64,000 bases of DNA from Cervus elaphus (GCF_910594005.1 NC_057827.1:1054001-1118000), one strand, 5' to 3'; shown: positions 24,395 through 38,719, numbered from the stretch's first letter. Numbers and translations are program-made. The notes: a model not told the origin generated them from the sequence alone.

Positions 24395-26781
24395 GGTGGT
24401 ATTCCTCTGGAGTCGAAGCCAGGGACTAACCTCTCATCTCGAGTTGATTTTTGGCCCACGGAGCTCTTTCGTGTTGCTACAGTAACCTCAGGATCCCTCT
24501 AGCCTTGAAACAGTGTTCTTGGGGTTTCTCTGGAGTGCCATCAAGGAAATCAAGGCTCCTTTCATGTGTGATGTGCAACACGGAATTGCTCTGCACGCAG
24601 TGCAGGGGAATCGGGCCTCATCTCGCGGCGAGGGGGAAGTCTCATGGTTTTTCTCGAGTTGCGGCGGGAACCTGGGGTATATTCTCGAGTTACGACGGGG
24701 ATGGCCCTTCCACCCACGTGTTTCTTCAGCGATGTCAGGACTCCTGCCTAGTTGCGAGGGACAACTCGGGATTCTCCTCGAGGCTTGGCAGGGCAATTGG
24801 GACGCCTCTCCAGCTGAGGCAGGAGACCGAGGCTCCCTTTCCAAGTGCCACAGGAATCCTGGGACTCCTATCAAGTTTCACGAGGAGTCAGGCATCGTCT
24901 CCTTTGGAGGCACTGATCTCCACGTACCTCTGGAGTTTTCAAAGGATGTGAGGCTATCGGTCGCGATGAGGTGGGGAACTAAGTCGTTCTCTGTGCTTTC
25001 AACAGGGGATTCAGACATCCTTTCGTCCTGGGAGATGCAAGACGAGCCTGCATTCAAGTCACTGCAGGGATATCCGGCCTTATTTCTAGTCAGGGCATCG
25101 CGGTGTCCATTCCACTTGAGGCCGCAAACTCAGGGTCCCTCTCACATACCTAGAGCTGAGAGAAGCCTCCTCTTGAGGTGCTTGTGGTAAGGTGGTATTC
25201 CTCTGGAGACGAATCCAGGGACTAACCTCTCTTTTCGAGTTGATTTTTGGTCCACAGAGTTCTTTCGTGTTGCTACAGTGACCTCAGGATCCCTCTATCC
25301 TTGAACAGTGTTCTTGGGGTTTCTCTGGAGTGCCATCAAGGAAATCAAGGCTCCTTTCATGTGTGATGTGCAAGACGGAATTACTCTGCACGCAGTACAC
25401 GGGAATCGGGCCTCATCTCGCATCGAGGGGGAAGTCTCATGGTTTTTCTCGAGTTGCGGCGGGAACCTGGGGTATATTCTCGAGTTACGACGGGGATGGC
25501 CCTTCCACCCACGTGTTTGTTCAGCCACGTCAGGACTCCTGCCTAGTTGCGAGGGACAACTCGGGATTCTCCTCGAGGCTTGGCAGGGCAATTGGAACGC
25601 CTCTCCAGCTGAGGCGGGAGACCAAGGGTCCCTTTCCACGTGCCACAAGAATCCTGGGACTCCTATCAAGTTTCACGAGGAGTCAGGCATCGTCTCCTTT
25701 GGAGGCACTGATCTCCGCGTACCTCTGGAGTTTTCAAAGGATGTGAGGCCTCCGGTCGCGATGAGGTGGGGAACTAGGTCTTTCTCTGTGGTCTCCACAG
25801 GGGATTCAGACATCCTTTCTTCTTGGGAGATGCAAGACGAGCCTGCATTCAAGTCACTGCAGGGATATCCGGCCTTATTTCGAGTCAGGGCATCGCGGTG
25901 TCCATTCCACTTGAGGCCGCAAACTCAGGATCCCTCTCACAAACCTAGAGCTGAGAGAAGCCTCCTCTTGAGGTGCTTGTGGTAAGGTGGTATTCCTCAG
26001 GAGTCGAAGCCAGGGACTAACCTCTCATCTCGTGTTGATTCTTGGTCCACGGAGCTCTTTCGTGTTGCTACAGTGACCTCAGGATCCCTCTAGCCTTGAA
26101 ACAGTGTTCTTGGGGTTTCTCTAGAGTGCCATCAAGGAAATCAAGTCTCCTTTCATGTGTGATGTGCAAGACAGAATTGCTCTGCACGCAGTGCAGGGGA
26201 ATCGGGCCTCATCTCGCGGCGAGGGGGAAGTCTCATGGTTTTTCTCGAGTTGCGGCGGGAAACTGGGGTATATTCTCGAGTTACGACGGGGATGGCCCTT
26301 CCACCCACGTGTTTGTTCAGCAACGTCAGGACTCCTGCCTAGTTGCGAGGGACAACTCGGGATTCTCCTCGAGGCTTGGCAGGGCAATTGGAATGCCTCT
26401 CCAGCTGAGGCGGGAGACCAAGGGTCCCTTTCCACGTGCCACAAGAATCCTGGGACTCCTATCAAGTTTCACGAGGAGTCAGGCATCGTCTCCTTTGCAG
26501 GCACTGATCTCTGCGTACCTCTGGAGTTTTCAAAGGATGTGAGGCCTCCGGTCGCGATGAGGTGGGGAACTAGGTCTTTCTCTGTGGTCTCCACAGGGGA
26601 TTCAGACATCCTTTCTTCTTGGGAGATGCAAGACGAGCCTGCATTCAAGTCACTGCAGGGATATCTGGCCTTATTTCGAGTCAGGGCATCGCGGTGTCCA
26701 TTCCACTTGAGGCCGCAAACTCAGGATCCCTCTCACATACCTAGAGCTGAGAGAAGCCTCCTCTTGAGGTGCTTGTGGTAA
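24395..26781 (+). repeat. Monomers M31-M33: D, A, B/A
   Basis: M31 24395-25190 is class D with ctacagtaacctc, gcgatgtcagg and gagaccgaggctcc. M32 25191-25985 is A and only 795 bp: one a is missing in ccttgaacagtg near 25304. M33 25986-26781 has a B linker, then caagtctccttt, gtgcaagacagaattg and an A body and tail (cctttgcaggc as in M21). No C-class monomer is present in this stretch. Confidence 0.72.
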
Positions 26782-29700
26782 GGTGGTATTCCTCAGGAGT
26801 CGAAGCCAGGGACTAACCTCTCATCTCGTGTTGATTCTTGGTCCACGGAGCTCTTTCGTGTTGCTACAGTGACCTCAGGATCCCTCTAGCCTTGAAACAG
26901 TGTTCTTGGGGTTTCTCTGGAGTGCCATCAAGGAAATCAAGGCTCCATTCATGTGTGATGTGCAACACGGAATTGCTCTGCACGCAGTGCAGGGGAATCG
27001 GGCCTCATCTCGCGGCGAGGGGGAAGTCTCATGGTTTTTCTCGAGTTGCGGCGGGAACCTGGGGTATATTCTCGAGTTACGACGGGGATGGCCCTTCCAC
27101 ACACGTGTTTCTTCAGCGACGTAAGGACTCCTGCCTAGTTGCGAGGGACAACTCTGGATTCTCCTCGAGGCTTTGCAGGACAATTGGGACGCCTCTCCAG
27201 CTGAGACGGGAGACCAAGGGTCCCTTTCCACGTGCCACAGGAATCCTGGGTCTCCTATCAAGTTTCACGAGGAGTCAGGCATCGTCTCCTTTGGAGGCAC
27301 TGATCTCCGCAAACCTCTGGAGTTTTCAAAGGATTTGAGGCCTCCTGTCGCGATGAGGTGGGGAACTAGGTCTTTCTCTGTGGTCTCCACAGGGGATTCA
27401 GACACCCTTTCGTCTTGGGAGATGCAAGACGAGCCTGCATTCCAGTCACTGCAGGGATATACGGCCTTATTTCGAGTCAGGGCATCGCGGTGTCCATTCC
27501 ACTTGAGGCCGCAAACTCAGGGTCCCTCTCACATACCTAGAGCTGAGAGAAGCCTCCTCTTGAGGTGCTTGTGGTAAGGTGGTATTCCTCTGGAGTCGAA
27601 GCCAGGGACTAACCTCTCATCTCGAGTTGATTTTTGGTCCACAGAGCTCGTTCATGTTGCTACAGTGACCTCAGGATCCCTCTAGCCTTGAAACAGTGTT
27701 CTTGGGGTTTCTCTGGAGTGCCGTGAAGGAAATCAAGGCTCCTTTCATGTGTGATGTGCAACACAGAATTGCTCTGCACGCAGTCCAGGGGAATCGGGCC
27801 TCATCTCACGGCGAGGGGGAAGTCTCATGGTTTTTCTCGAGTTGCGGCGGGAACCTGGGGTATATTCTCGAGTTACGACGGGGATGGCCCTTCCACACAC
27901 GTGTTTGTTCAGCCACGTCAGGACTCTTGCCTAGTTGCGAGGGACAACTCTGGATTCTCCTCGAGGCTTGGCAAGGCAATTGGGACGCCTCTCCAGCTGA
28001 GGCGGGAGACCAAGAGTCCCTTTCCAGGTGCCACAGGAATCCTGGGACTCCTATCAAGTTTCACGAGGACTCAGGCATCGTCTCCTTTGGAGGCACTGAT
28101 CTCCGCGTACCTCTGGAGTTTTCAAAGGATGTGAGGCCTCCGGTCGCGATGAGGTGGGGAACTAGGTCTTTCTCTGTGGTCTCCACAGGGGATTCAGAAA
28201 TCCTTTCATCTTGGGAGATGCAAGACGAGCCTGCATTCAAGTCACTGCAGGGATATCCAGCCTTATTTCGCGTCAGGGCATCGCGGTGTCCATTCCACTT
28301 GAGGCCGCAAACTCAGGGTCCCTCTCACATACCTAGAGCTGAGAGAAGCCTCCTCTTGAGGTGCTTGTGGTAAGGTGGTATTCCTCTGGAGTCGAAGCCA
28401 GGGACTAACCTCTCATCTCGAGTTGATTATTGTCCCACGGAGCTCTTTCGTGTTGCTACAGTGACCTCAGGATCCCTCTAGCCTTGAAACAGTGTTCTTG
28501 GGGTTTCTCTGGAGTGCCATCAAGGAAATCAAGGCTCCTTTCATGTGTGATGTGCAACACGGAATTGCTCTGCACGCAGTGCTGGGGAATCGGGCCTCAT
28601 CTCGCGGCGAGGGGGAAGTCTCATGGTTTTTCTCGAGTTGCGGCGGGAACCTGGGGTATATTCTCGAGTTACGACGGGGATGGCCCTTCCATCCACGTGT
28701 TTCTTCAGCGACGTCAGGACTCCTGCCTAGTTGCGAGGGACAACTCTGGATTCTCCTCGAGGCTTGGCAGGGCAATTGGGACGCCTCTCCAGCTGAGGCG
28801 GGAGACCAAGTGTCCCTTTCCAAGTGCCACAGGAATCCTGGGACTCCTATCAAGTTTCATGAGGAGTCAGGCATCGTCTCCTTTGGAGGCACTGATCTCC
28901 GCGTACCTCTGGAGTTTTCAAAGGATGTGAGGCTATCGGTCGCGATGAGGTGGGGAACTAAGTCTTTCTCTGTGCTTTCCACAGGAGATTCAGACATCCT
29001 TTCGTCCTGGGAGATGCAAGACGAGCCTGCATTGAAGTCACTGCAGGGATATCCGGCCTTATTTCGAGTCAGGGCATCGCGGTGTCCATTCCACTTGAGG
29101 CCGCAAACTCAGTGTCCCTCTCACATACCTAGAGCTGAGAGAAGCCTCCTCTTGAGGTGCTTGTGGTAAGGTGGTATTCCTCTGGAGACGAATCCAGGGA
29201 CTAACCTGTCTTTTCGAGTTGATTTTTGGTCCACAGAGTTCTTTCGTGTTGCTACAGTGACCTCAGGATCCCTCTATCCTTGAAACAGTGTTCTTGGGGT
29301 TTCTCTGGAGTGCCATCAAGGAAATCAAGGCTCCTTTCATGTGTGATGTGCAAGACGGAATTGCTCTGCACGCAGTACAGGGGAATCGGGCCTCATCTCG
29401 CATCGAGGGGGAAGTCTCATGGTTTTTCTCGAGTTGCGGCGGGAACCTGGGGTATATTCTCGAGTTACGACGGGGATGGCCCTTCCACCCACGTGTTTGT
29501 TCAGCCACGTCAGGACTCCTGCCTAGTTGCGAGGGACAACTCGGGATTCTCCTCGAGGCTTGGCAGGGCAATTGGAATGCCTCTCCAGCTGAGGCGGGAG
29601 ACCAAGGGTCCCTTTCCACGTGCCACAAGAATCCTGGGACTCCTATCAAGTTTCACGAGGAGTCAGGCATCGTCTCCTTTGGAGGCACTGATCTCCGCGT

Positions 29701-29965
29701 ACCTCTGGAGTTTTCAAAGGATGTGAGGCCTCCGGTCGCGATGAGGTGGGGAACTAGGTCTTTCTCTGTGGTCTCCACAGGGGATTCAGACATCCTTTCT
29801 TCTTGGGAGATGCAAGACGAGCCTGCATTCAAGTCACTGCAGGGATATCCGGCCTTATTTCGAGTCAGGGCATCGCGGTGTCCATTCCACTTGAGGCCGC
29901 AAACTCAGGGTCCCTCTCACATACCTAGAGCTGAGAGAAGCCTCCTCTTGAGGTGCTTGTGGTAA
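26782..29965 (+). repeat. Tetramer higher-order unit B-C-D-A: M34-M37
   Basis: M34 26782-27577 is class B with gcgacgtaagg (in-frame TAA near 27122) and ccgcaaacc. M35 27578-28373 is C with gtgccgtgaagg and gaggactcagg. M36 28374-29169 is D with ccatccacgtg. M37 29170-29965 is A. This is the first tetramer in the B-C-D-A order; it totals 3,184 bp. Confidence 0.78.
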
Positions 29966-32352
29966 GGTGGTATTCCTCAGGAGTCGAAGCCAGGGACTAA
30001 CCTCTCATCTCGAGTTGATTTTTGGTCCACGGAGCTCTTTCGTGTTGCTACAGTGACCTCAGGATCCCTCTAGCCTTGAAATAGTGTTCTTGGGGTTTCT
30101 CTGGAGTGCCATGAAGGAAATCAAGGCTCCTTTCATGTGTGATGTGCAACACGGAATTGCTCTGCACGCAGTGCAGGGGAATCGGGCCTCATCTCGCGGC
30201 GAGGGGGAAGTCTCATGGTTTTTCTCGAGTTGCGGCGGGAACCTGGGGTATATTCTCGAGTTACGACGGGGATGGCCCTTCCACACACGTGTTTGTTCAG
30301 CCACGTCAGGACTCTTGCCTAGTTGCGAGACACAACTCGGGATTCTCCTCGAGGCTTGGCAAGGCAATTGGGACGCCTCTCCAGCTGAGGCGGGAAACCA
30401 AGAGTCCCTTTCCACGTGCCACAGGAACCCTGGGACTCCTATCAAGTTTCACGAGGAGTCAGGCATCGTCTCCTTTGGAGGCACTGATCTCCGCGTACCT
30501 CTGGAGTTTTCAAAGGATGTGAGGCCTCCGGTCGCGATGAGGTGGGGAACTAGGTCTTTCTCTGTGGTCTCCACAGGGGATTCAGACATCCTTTCATCTT
30601 GGGAGATGCAAGACGAGCCTGCATTCAAGTCACTGCAGGGATATCCGGCCTTATTTCGCGTCAGGGCATCGCGGTGTCCATTCCACTTGAGGCCGCAAAC
30701 TCAGGGTCCCTCTCACATACCTAGAGCTGAGAGAAGCCTCCTCTTGAGGTGCTTGTGGTAAGGTGGTATTCCTCTGGAGTCGAAGCCAGGGACTAACCTC
30801 TCATCTCGAGTTGATTTTTGGCCCACGGAGCTCTTTCGTGTTGCTACAGTGACCTCAGGATCCCTCTAGCCTTGAAACAGTGTTCTTGGGGTTTCTCTGG
30901 AGTGCCATCAAGGAAATCAAGGCTCCTTTCATGTGTGATGTGCAACACGGAATTGCTCTGCACGCAGTGCAGGGGAATCGGGCCTCATCTCGCGGCGAGG
31001 GGGAAGTCTCATGGTTTTTCTCGAGTTGCGGCGGGAACCTGGGGTATATTCTCGAGTTACGACGGGGATGGCCCTTCCATCCACGTGTTTCTTCAGCGAC
31101 GACAGGACTCCTGCCTAGTTGCGAGGGACAACTCTGGATTCTCCTCGAGGCCTGGCAGGGCAACTGGGACGCCTCTCCAAATGAGGCGGGAGACCAAGGG
31201 TCCCTTTCCATGTGCCACAAGAATCCTGGGACTCCTATCAAGTTTCACGAGGAGTCAGGCGTCGTCTCCTTTGGAGGCACTGATCTCCTCGTACCTCTGG
31301 AGTTTTCAAAGGATGTGAGGCTATCGGTCACGATGAGGTGGGGAACTAAGTCTTTCTCTGTGCTTTCCACAGGGGATTCAGACATCCTTTCGTCCTGGGA
31401 GATGCAGGACGAGCCTGCATTGAAGTCGCTGCAGGGATATCCGGCCTTATTTCGAGTCAGGGCATCGCGGTGTCCATTCCACTTGAGGCCGCAAACTCAG
31501 GGTCCCTCTCACATACCTAAAGCTGAGAGAAGCCTCCTCTTGAGGTGCTTGTGGTAAGGTGGTATTCCTCTGGAGACGAATCCAGGGACTAACCTCTCTT
31601 TTCGAGTTGATTTTTGGTCCACAGAGTTCTTTCGTGTTGCTACAGTGACCTCAGGATCCCTCTAGCCTTGAAACAGTGTTCTTGGGGTTTCTCTGGAGTG
31701 CCATCAAGGAAATCAAGGCTCCTTTCATGTGTGATGTGCAAGACGGAATTGCTCTGCACGCAGTACAGGGGAATCGGGCCTCATCTCGCATCGAGGGGGA
31801 AGTCTCATGGTTTTTCTCGAGTTGCGGCGGGAACCTGGGGTATATTCTCGAGTTACGACGGGGATGGCCCTTCCACACACGTGTTTGTTCAGCCACGTCA
31901 GGACTCCTGCCTAGTTGCGAGGGACAACTCTGGATTCTCCTCGAGGCTTGGCAGGGCAATTGGACGCCTCTCCAGCTGAGGTGGGAGACCAAGGGTCCCT
32001 TTCCACGTGCCACAAGAATCCTGGGACTCCTATCAAGTTTCACGAGGAGTCAGGCATCGTCTCCTTTGGAGGCACTGATCTCCGCGTACCTCTGGAGTTT
32101 TCAAAGGATGTGAGGCCTCCGGTCGCGATGAGGTGGGGAACTAGGTGTTTCTCTGTGGTCTCCACAGGGAATTCAGACATCCTTTCTTCTTGGGAGATGC
32201 AAGACGAGCCTGCATTCAAGTCACTGCAGGGATATCCGGCCTTATTTCGAGTCAGGGCATCGCGGTGTCCATTCCACTTGAGGCCGCAAACTCAGGATCC
32301 CTCTCACATCCCTAGAGCTGAGAGAAGCCTCCTCTTGAGGTGCTTGTGGTAA
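29966..32352 (+). repeat. Monomers M38-M40: C-D-A
   Basis: M38 29966-30761 begins like B (cctcaggagtcg) but continues as C (ggtccacgg, ctcttgcc, gcgagacac), as expected if a B monomer was removed by exchange within the linker. M39 30762-31557 is D with tccaaatgagg and ccatgtgcc. M40 31558-32352 is A and 795 bp long; one base is missing in caattggacgcc near 31963, which shifts the forward open frame. Confidence 0.75.
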
Positions 32353-35300
32353 GGTGGTATTCCTCAGGAGTCGAAGCCAGGGACTAACCTCTCATCTCGT
32401 GTTGATTCTTGGTCCACGGAGCTCTTTCGTGTTGCTACAGTGACCTCAGGATCCCTCTAGCCTTGAAACAGTGTTCTTGGGGTTTCTCTGGAGTGCCATC
32501 AAGGAAATCAAGGCTCCTTTCATGTGTGATGTGCAACACGGAATTGCTCTGCACGCAGTGCAGGGGAATCAGGCCTCATCTCGCAGCGAGTGGGAAGTCT
32601 CATGGTTTTTCTCGAGTTGCGGCGGGAACCTGGGGTATATTCTCGAGTTACGACGGGGATGGCCCTTCCACACACGTGTGTGTTCAGCCATGTCAGGACT
32701 CCTGCCTAGTTGCGAGGGACAACTCGGGATTCTCCTCGAGGCTTTGCAGGGCAATTGGGACGCCTCTCCAGCTGAGGCGGGAGACCAAGGGTCCCTTTCC
32801 ACGTGCCACAGGAATCCTGGGTCTCCTATCAAGTTTCACGAGGAGTCAGGCATCGTCTCCTTTGGAGGCACTGATCTCCGCGTACCTCTGGAGTTTTCAA
32901 AGGATGTGAGGCCTCCGGTCGCGATGAGGTGGGGAACTATTTCTTTCTCTGTGGTCTCCACAGGGGATTCAGACACCCTTTCGTCTTGGGAGATGCAACA
33001 CGAGCCTGCATTCCAGTCACTGCAGGGATATCCGGCCTTATTTCGAGTCAGGGCATCGCGGTGTCCATTCCACTTGAGGCCGCAAACTCAGGGTCCCTCT
33101 CACATACCTAGAGCTGAGAGAAGCCTCCTCTTGAGGTGCTTGTGGTAAGGTGGTATTCCTCTGGAGTCGAAGCCAGGGACTAACCTCTCATCTCGAGTTG
33201 ATTTTGGGTCCACGGAGCTCTTTCGTGTTGCTACAGTGACCTCAGGATCCCTCTAGCCTTGAAACAGTGTTCTTGGGGTTTCTCTGGAGTGCCATGAAAG
33301 AAATCAAGGCTCCTTTCATGTGTGATGTGCAACACAGAATTGCTCTGCACGCAGTGCAGGGGAATCGGGCTTCATCTCGCGGCGAGGGGGAAGTCTCATG
33401 GTTTTTCTCGAGTTGCGGCGGGAACCTGGGGTATATTCTCGAGTTACGACGGGGATGGCCCTTCCACACACGTGTTTGTTCAGCCACGTCAGGACTCTTG
33501 CCTAGTTGCGAGACACAACTCGGGATTCTCCTCGAGGCTTGGCAAGGCAATTGGGACGCCTCTCCAGCTGAGGCGGGAGACCAAGGGTCCCTTTCCACGT
33601 GCCACAGGAATCCTGGGACTCCTATCAAGTTTCACGAGGAGTCAGGCATCGTCTCCTTTGGAGGCACTGATCTCCGCCTACCTCTGGAGTTTTCAAAGGA
33701 TGTGAGGCCTCCGGTCGCGATGAGGTGGGGAATTAGGTCTTTCTCTGTGGTCTCCACAGGGGATTCAGACATCCTTTCATCTTGGGAGATGCAAGACGAG
33801 CCTGCATTCAAGTCACTGCAGGGATATCCGGCCTTATTTCGCGTCAGGGCATCGCGGTGTCCATTCCACTTGAGGCCGCAAACTCAGGGTCCCTCTCACA
33901 TACCTAGAGCTGAGAGAAGCCTCCTCTTGAGGTGCTTGTGGTAAGGTGGTATTCCTCTGGAGTCGAAGCCAGGGACTAACCTCTCATCTCGAGTTGATTT
34001 TTGGCCCACGGAGCTCTTTCGTGTTGCTACAGTGACCTCAGGATCCCTCTAGCCTTGAAACAGTGTTCTTGGGGTTTCTCTGGAGTGCCATCAAGGAAAT
34101 CAAGGCTCCTTTCATGTGTGATGTGCAACACGGAATTGCTCTGCACACAGTGCAGGGGAATCGGGCCTCATCTCGCGGCGAGGGGGAAGTCTCATGGTTT
34201 TTCTCGAGTTGCGGCGGGAACCTGGGGTATATTCTCGAGTTACGACGGGGATGGCCCTTCCACCCACGTGTTTCTATAGCGACGTCAGGACTCCTGCCTA
34301 CTTGCGAGGGACAACTCTGGATTCTCCTCGAGGCTTGGCAGGGCAATTGGGACGACTCTCCAGCTGAGGCGGGAGACCAAGTGTCCCTTTCCAAGTGCCA
34401 CAGGAATCCTGGGACTCCTATCAAGTTTCACGAGGAGTCAGGCGTCGTCTCCTTTGGAGGCACTGATCTCCGCGTACCTCTGGAGTTTTCAAAGGATGTG
34501 AGGCTATCGGTCGCGATGAGGTGGGGAACTAAGTCTTTCTCTGTGCTTTCCACAGGGGATTCAGACATCCTTTCGTCCTGGGAGATGCAAGACGAGCCTG
34601 CATTGAAGTCACTGCAGGGATATCCGGCCTTATTTCGAGTCAGGGCATCGCGGTGTCCATTCCACTTGAGGCCGCAAACTCAGGGTCCCTCTCACATACC
34701 TAGAGCTGAGAGAAGCCTCCTCTTGAGGTGCTTGTGGTAAGGTGGTATTCCTCTGGAGACGAATCCAGGGACTAACCTCTCTTTTCGAGTTGATTTTTAG
34801 TCCACAGAGTTCTTTCGTGTTGCTACAGTGACCTCAGGATCCCTCTATCCTTGAAACAGTGTTCTTGGGGTTTCTCTGGAGTGCCATCAAGGAAATCAAG
34901 GCTCCTTTCATGTGTGATGTGCAAGACGGAATTGCTCTGCACGCAGTACAGGGGAATCGGGCCTCATCTCGCATCGAGGGGGAAGTCTCATGGTTTTTCT
35001 CGAGTTGCGGGGGGAACCTGGGGTATATTCTCGAGTTACGACGGGGATGGCCCTTCCACCCACGTGTTTGTTCAGCCACGTCAGGACTCCTGCCTAGTTG
35101 CGAGGGACAACTCGGGATTCTCCTCGAGGCTTGGCAGGGCAATTGGAACGCCTCTCCAGCTGAGGCGGGAGACCAAGTGTCCCTTTCCACGTGCCACAAG
35201 AATCCTGGGACTCCTATCAAGTTTCACGAGGAGTCAGGCATCGTCTCCTTTGGAGGCACTGATCTCCGCGTACCTCTGGAGTTTTCAAAGGATGTGAGGC

Positions 35301-35536
35301 CTCCGGTCGCGATGAGGTGGGGAACTAGGTCTTTCTCTGTGGTCTCCACAGGGGATTCAGACATCCTTTCTTCTTGGGAGATGCAAGACGAGCCTGCATT
35401 CAAGTCACTGCAGGGATATCCGGCCTTATTTCGAGTCAGTGCATCGCGGTGTCCATTCCACTTGAGGCCGCAAACTCAGGATCCCTCTCACATACCTAGA
35501 GCTGAGAGAAGCCTCCTCTTGAGGTGCTTGTGGTAA
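32353..35536 (+). repeat. Tetramer higher-order unit B-C-D-A: M41-M44
   Basis: M41 32353-33148 is class B with cagcgagtggg and gcaacacgagcc. M42 33149-33944 is C with ccatgaaagaa and ccgcctacc. M43 33945-34740 is D with gtttctatagcgacg, gcctacttgcg and ggacgactctc. M44 34741-35536 is A with gttgcggggggaac, shared with M48 and M78. This is a clean 3,184-bp unit. Confidence 0.82.
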
Positions 35537-38500
35537 GGTGGTATTCCTCAGGAGTCGAAGCCAGGGACTAACCTCTCATCTCGTGTTGATTCTTGGTCCA
35601 CGGAGCTCTTTCGTGTTGCTACAGTGACCTCAGGATCCCTCTAGCCTTGAAACAGTGTTCTTGGGGTTTCTCTGGAGTGCCATCAAGGAAATCAAGGCTC
35701 CTTTCATGTGTGATGTGCAACACGGAATTGCTCTGCACGCAGTGCAGGGGAATCGGGCCTCATCTCGCGGCGAGGGGGAAGTCTCATGGTTTTTCTCGAG
35801 TTGCGGCGGGAACCTGGGGTATATTCTCGAGTTACGACGGGGATGGCCCTTCCACACACGTGTTTCTTCAGCGACGTCAGGACTCCTGCCTAGTTGCGAG
35901 GGACAACTCGGGATTCTCCTCGAGGCTTTGCAGGGCAATTGGGACGCCTCTCCAGCTGAGACGGGAGACCAAGGGTCCCTTTCCACGTGCCACAGGAATC
36001 CTGGGTCTCCTATCAAGTTTCACGAGGAGTCAGGCATCGTTTCCTTTGGAGGCACTGATCTCCGCAAACCTCTGGAGTTTTCAAAGGATTTCAGGCCTCC
36101 TGTCGCTATAAGGTGGGGAACTAGGTCTTTCTCTCTGCTTTCCACAGGGGATTCAGACACCCTTTCGTTTTGGGAGATGCAAGACGAGCCTGCATTCAAG
36201 TCACTGCAGGGATATCCGGCGTTATTTCGAGTCAGAGCATCGCGGTGTCCATTCCACTTGAGGCCGCAAACTCAGGGTCCCTCTCACATACCTAGAGCTG
36301 AGAGAAGCCTCCTCTTGAGCTGCTTGTGGTAAGGTGGTATTCCTCTGGAGTCGAAGCCAGGGACTAACCTCTCATCTCGAGTTGATTTTTGGTCCACGGA
36401 GCTCTTTCGTGTTGCTACAGTGACCTCAGGATCCCTCTAGCCTTGAAACAGTGTTCTTGGGGTTTCTCTGGAGTGCCATCAAGGAAATCAAGGCTCCTTT
36501 CATGTGTGATGTGCAACACAGAATTGCTCTGCCCGCAGTGCAGGGGAATCGGGCCTCATCTCGCGGCGAGGGGGAAGTCTCATGGTTTTTCTCGAGTTGC
36601 GGCGGGAACCTGGGGTATATTCTCCAGTTACGACGGGGATGGCCCTTCCACACACGTGTTTGTTCAGCCACGTCAGGACTCTTGCCTAGTTGCGAGACAC
36701 AACTCGGGATTCTCCTCGAGGCTTGGCAAGGCAATTGGGACGCCTCTCCAGCTGAGGCGGGAGACCAAGGGTCCCTTTCCACGTGCCACAGGAATCCTGG
36801 GACTCCTATCAAGTTTCACGAGGAGTCAGGCATCGTCTCCTTTGGAGGCACTGATCTCCGCGTACCTCTGGAGTTTTCAAAGGATGTGAGGCCTCCGGTC
36901 GCGATGATGTGGGGAACTAGGTCTTTCTCTGTGGTGTCCACAGGGGATTCAGACATCCTTTCATCTTGGGAGATGCAAGACGAGCCTGCATTCAAGTCAC
37001 TGCAGGGATATCCAGCCTTATTTCGCGTCAGGGCATCGCGGTGTCCATTCCACTTGAGGCCGCAAACTCAGGGTCCCTCTCACATACCTAGAGCTGAGAG
37101 AAGCCTCCTCTTGAGGTGCTTGTGGTAAGGTGGTATTCCTCTGGAGTCGAAGCCAGGGACTAACCTCTCATCTCGAGTTGATTTTTGGCCCACGGAGCTC
37201 TTTCGTGTTGTTACAGTGACCTGAGGATCCCTCTAGCCTTGAAACAGTGTTCTTGGGGTTTCTCTGGAGTGCCATCAAGGAAATCAAGGCTCCTTTCATG
37301 TGTGATGTGCAACACGGAATTGCTCTGCACGCAGTGCATGGGAATCGGGCCTCATCTCGTGGCGAGGGGGAAGTCTCATGGTTTTTCTCGAGTTGCGGCG
37401 GGAACCTGGGGTATATTCTCGAGTTACGACGGGGATGGCCCTTCCACCCACGTGTTTGTTCAGCCACGTCAGGACTCCTGCCTAGTTGCGAGGGACAACT
37501 CTGGATTCTCCTCGAGGCTTGGCAGGGCAATTGGGACGCCTCTCCATCTGAGGCGGGAGACCAAGTGTCCCTTTCCAAGTGCCACAGGAATCCTGGGACT
37601 CCTATCAAGTTTCACGAGGAGTCAGGCATCGTCTCCTTTGGAGGCACTGATCTCCGCGTACCTCTGGAGTTTTCAAAGGATGTGAGGCCTCCGGTCGCGA
37701 TGAGGTGGGGAACTAAGTCCTTCTCTGTGCTTTCCACAGGGGATTCAGACATCCTTTCGTCCTGGGAGATGCAAGACGAGCCTGCATTGAAGTCACTGCA
37801 GGGATATCCGGCCTTATTTCGAGTCAGGGCATCGTGGTGTCCATTCCACTTGAGGCCGCAAACTCAGGGTCCCTCTCACATACCTAGAGCTGAGAGAAGC
37901 CTCCTCTTGAGGTGCTTGTGGTAAGGTGGCATTCCTCTGGAGACGAATCCAGGGACTATCTCTCTTTTCGAGTTGATTTTTGGTCCAGAGAGTTCTTTCG
38001 TGTTGCTACAGTGACCTCAGGATCCCTCTATCCTTGAAACAGTGTTCTTGGGGTTTCTCTGGAGTGCCATCAAGGAAATCAAGGCTCCTTTCATGTGTGA
38101 TGTGCAAGACGGAATTGCTCTGCACGCAGTACAGGGGAATCGGGCCTCATCTCGCATCGAGGGGGAAGTCTCATGGTTTTTCTCGAGTTGCGGGGGGAAC
38201 CTGGGGTATATTCTCGAGTTACGACGGGGATGGCCCTTCCACCCACGTGTTTGTTCAGCCACGTCAGGACTCCTGCCTAGTTGCGAGGGACAACTCGGGA
38301 TTCTCCTCGAGGCTTGGCAGGGCAATTGGAACGCCTCTCCAGCTGAGGCGGGAGACCAAGGGTCCCTTTCCAGGTGCCACAAGAATCCTGGGACTCCTAT
38401 CAAGTTTCACGAGGAGTCAGGCATCGTCTCCTTTGGAGGCACTGATCTCCGCGTACCTCTGGAGTTTTCAAAGGATGTGAGGCCTCCGGTCGCGATGAGG

Positions 38501-38719
38501 TGGGGAACTAGGTCTATCTCTGTGGTCTACACAGGGGATTCAGACATCCTTTCGTCTTGGGAGATGCAAGACGAGCCTGCATTCCAGTCACTGCAGGGAT
38601 ATCCAGCCTTATTTCGAGTCAGGGCATCGCGGTGTCCATTCCACTTGAGGCCGCAAACTCAGGATCCCTCTCACATACCTAGAGCTGAGAGAAGCCTCCT
38701 CTTGAGGTGCTTGTGGTAA
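35537..38719 (+). repeat. Tetramer higher-order unit B-C-D-A: M45-M48
   Basis: M45 35537-36332 is class B with ccgcaaacc, ggatttcagg, gctataagg and gagctgcttg. M46 36333-37128 is C with ctctgcccgcag and tattctccag. M47 37129-37924 is D with gttgttacag, gtgcatggg and ctccatctgagg. M48 37925-38719 is A and 795 bp: one base is lost in gggactatctctc near 37956, and gttgcggggggaac is shared with M44. Confidence 0.82.
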
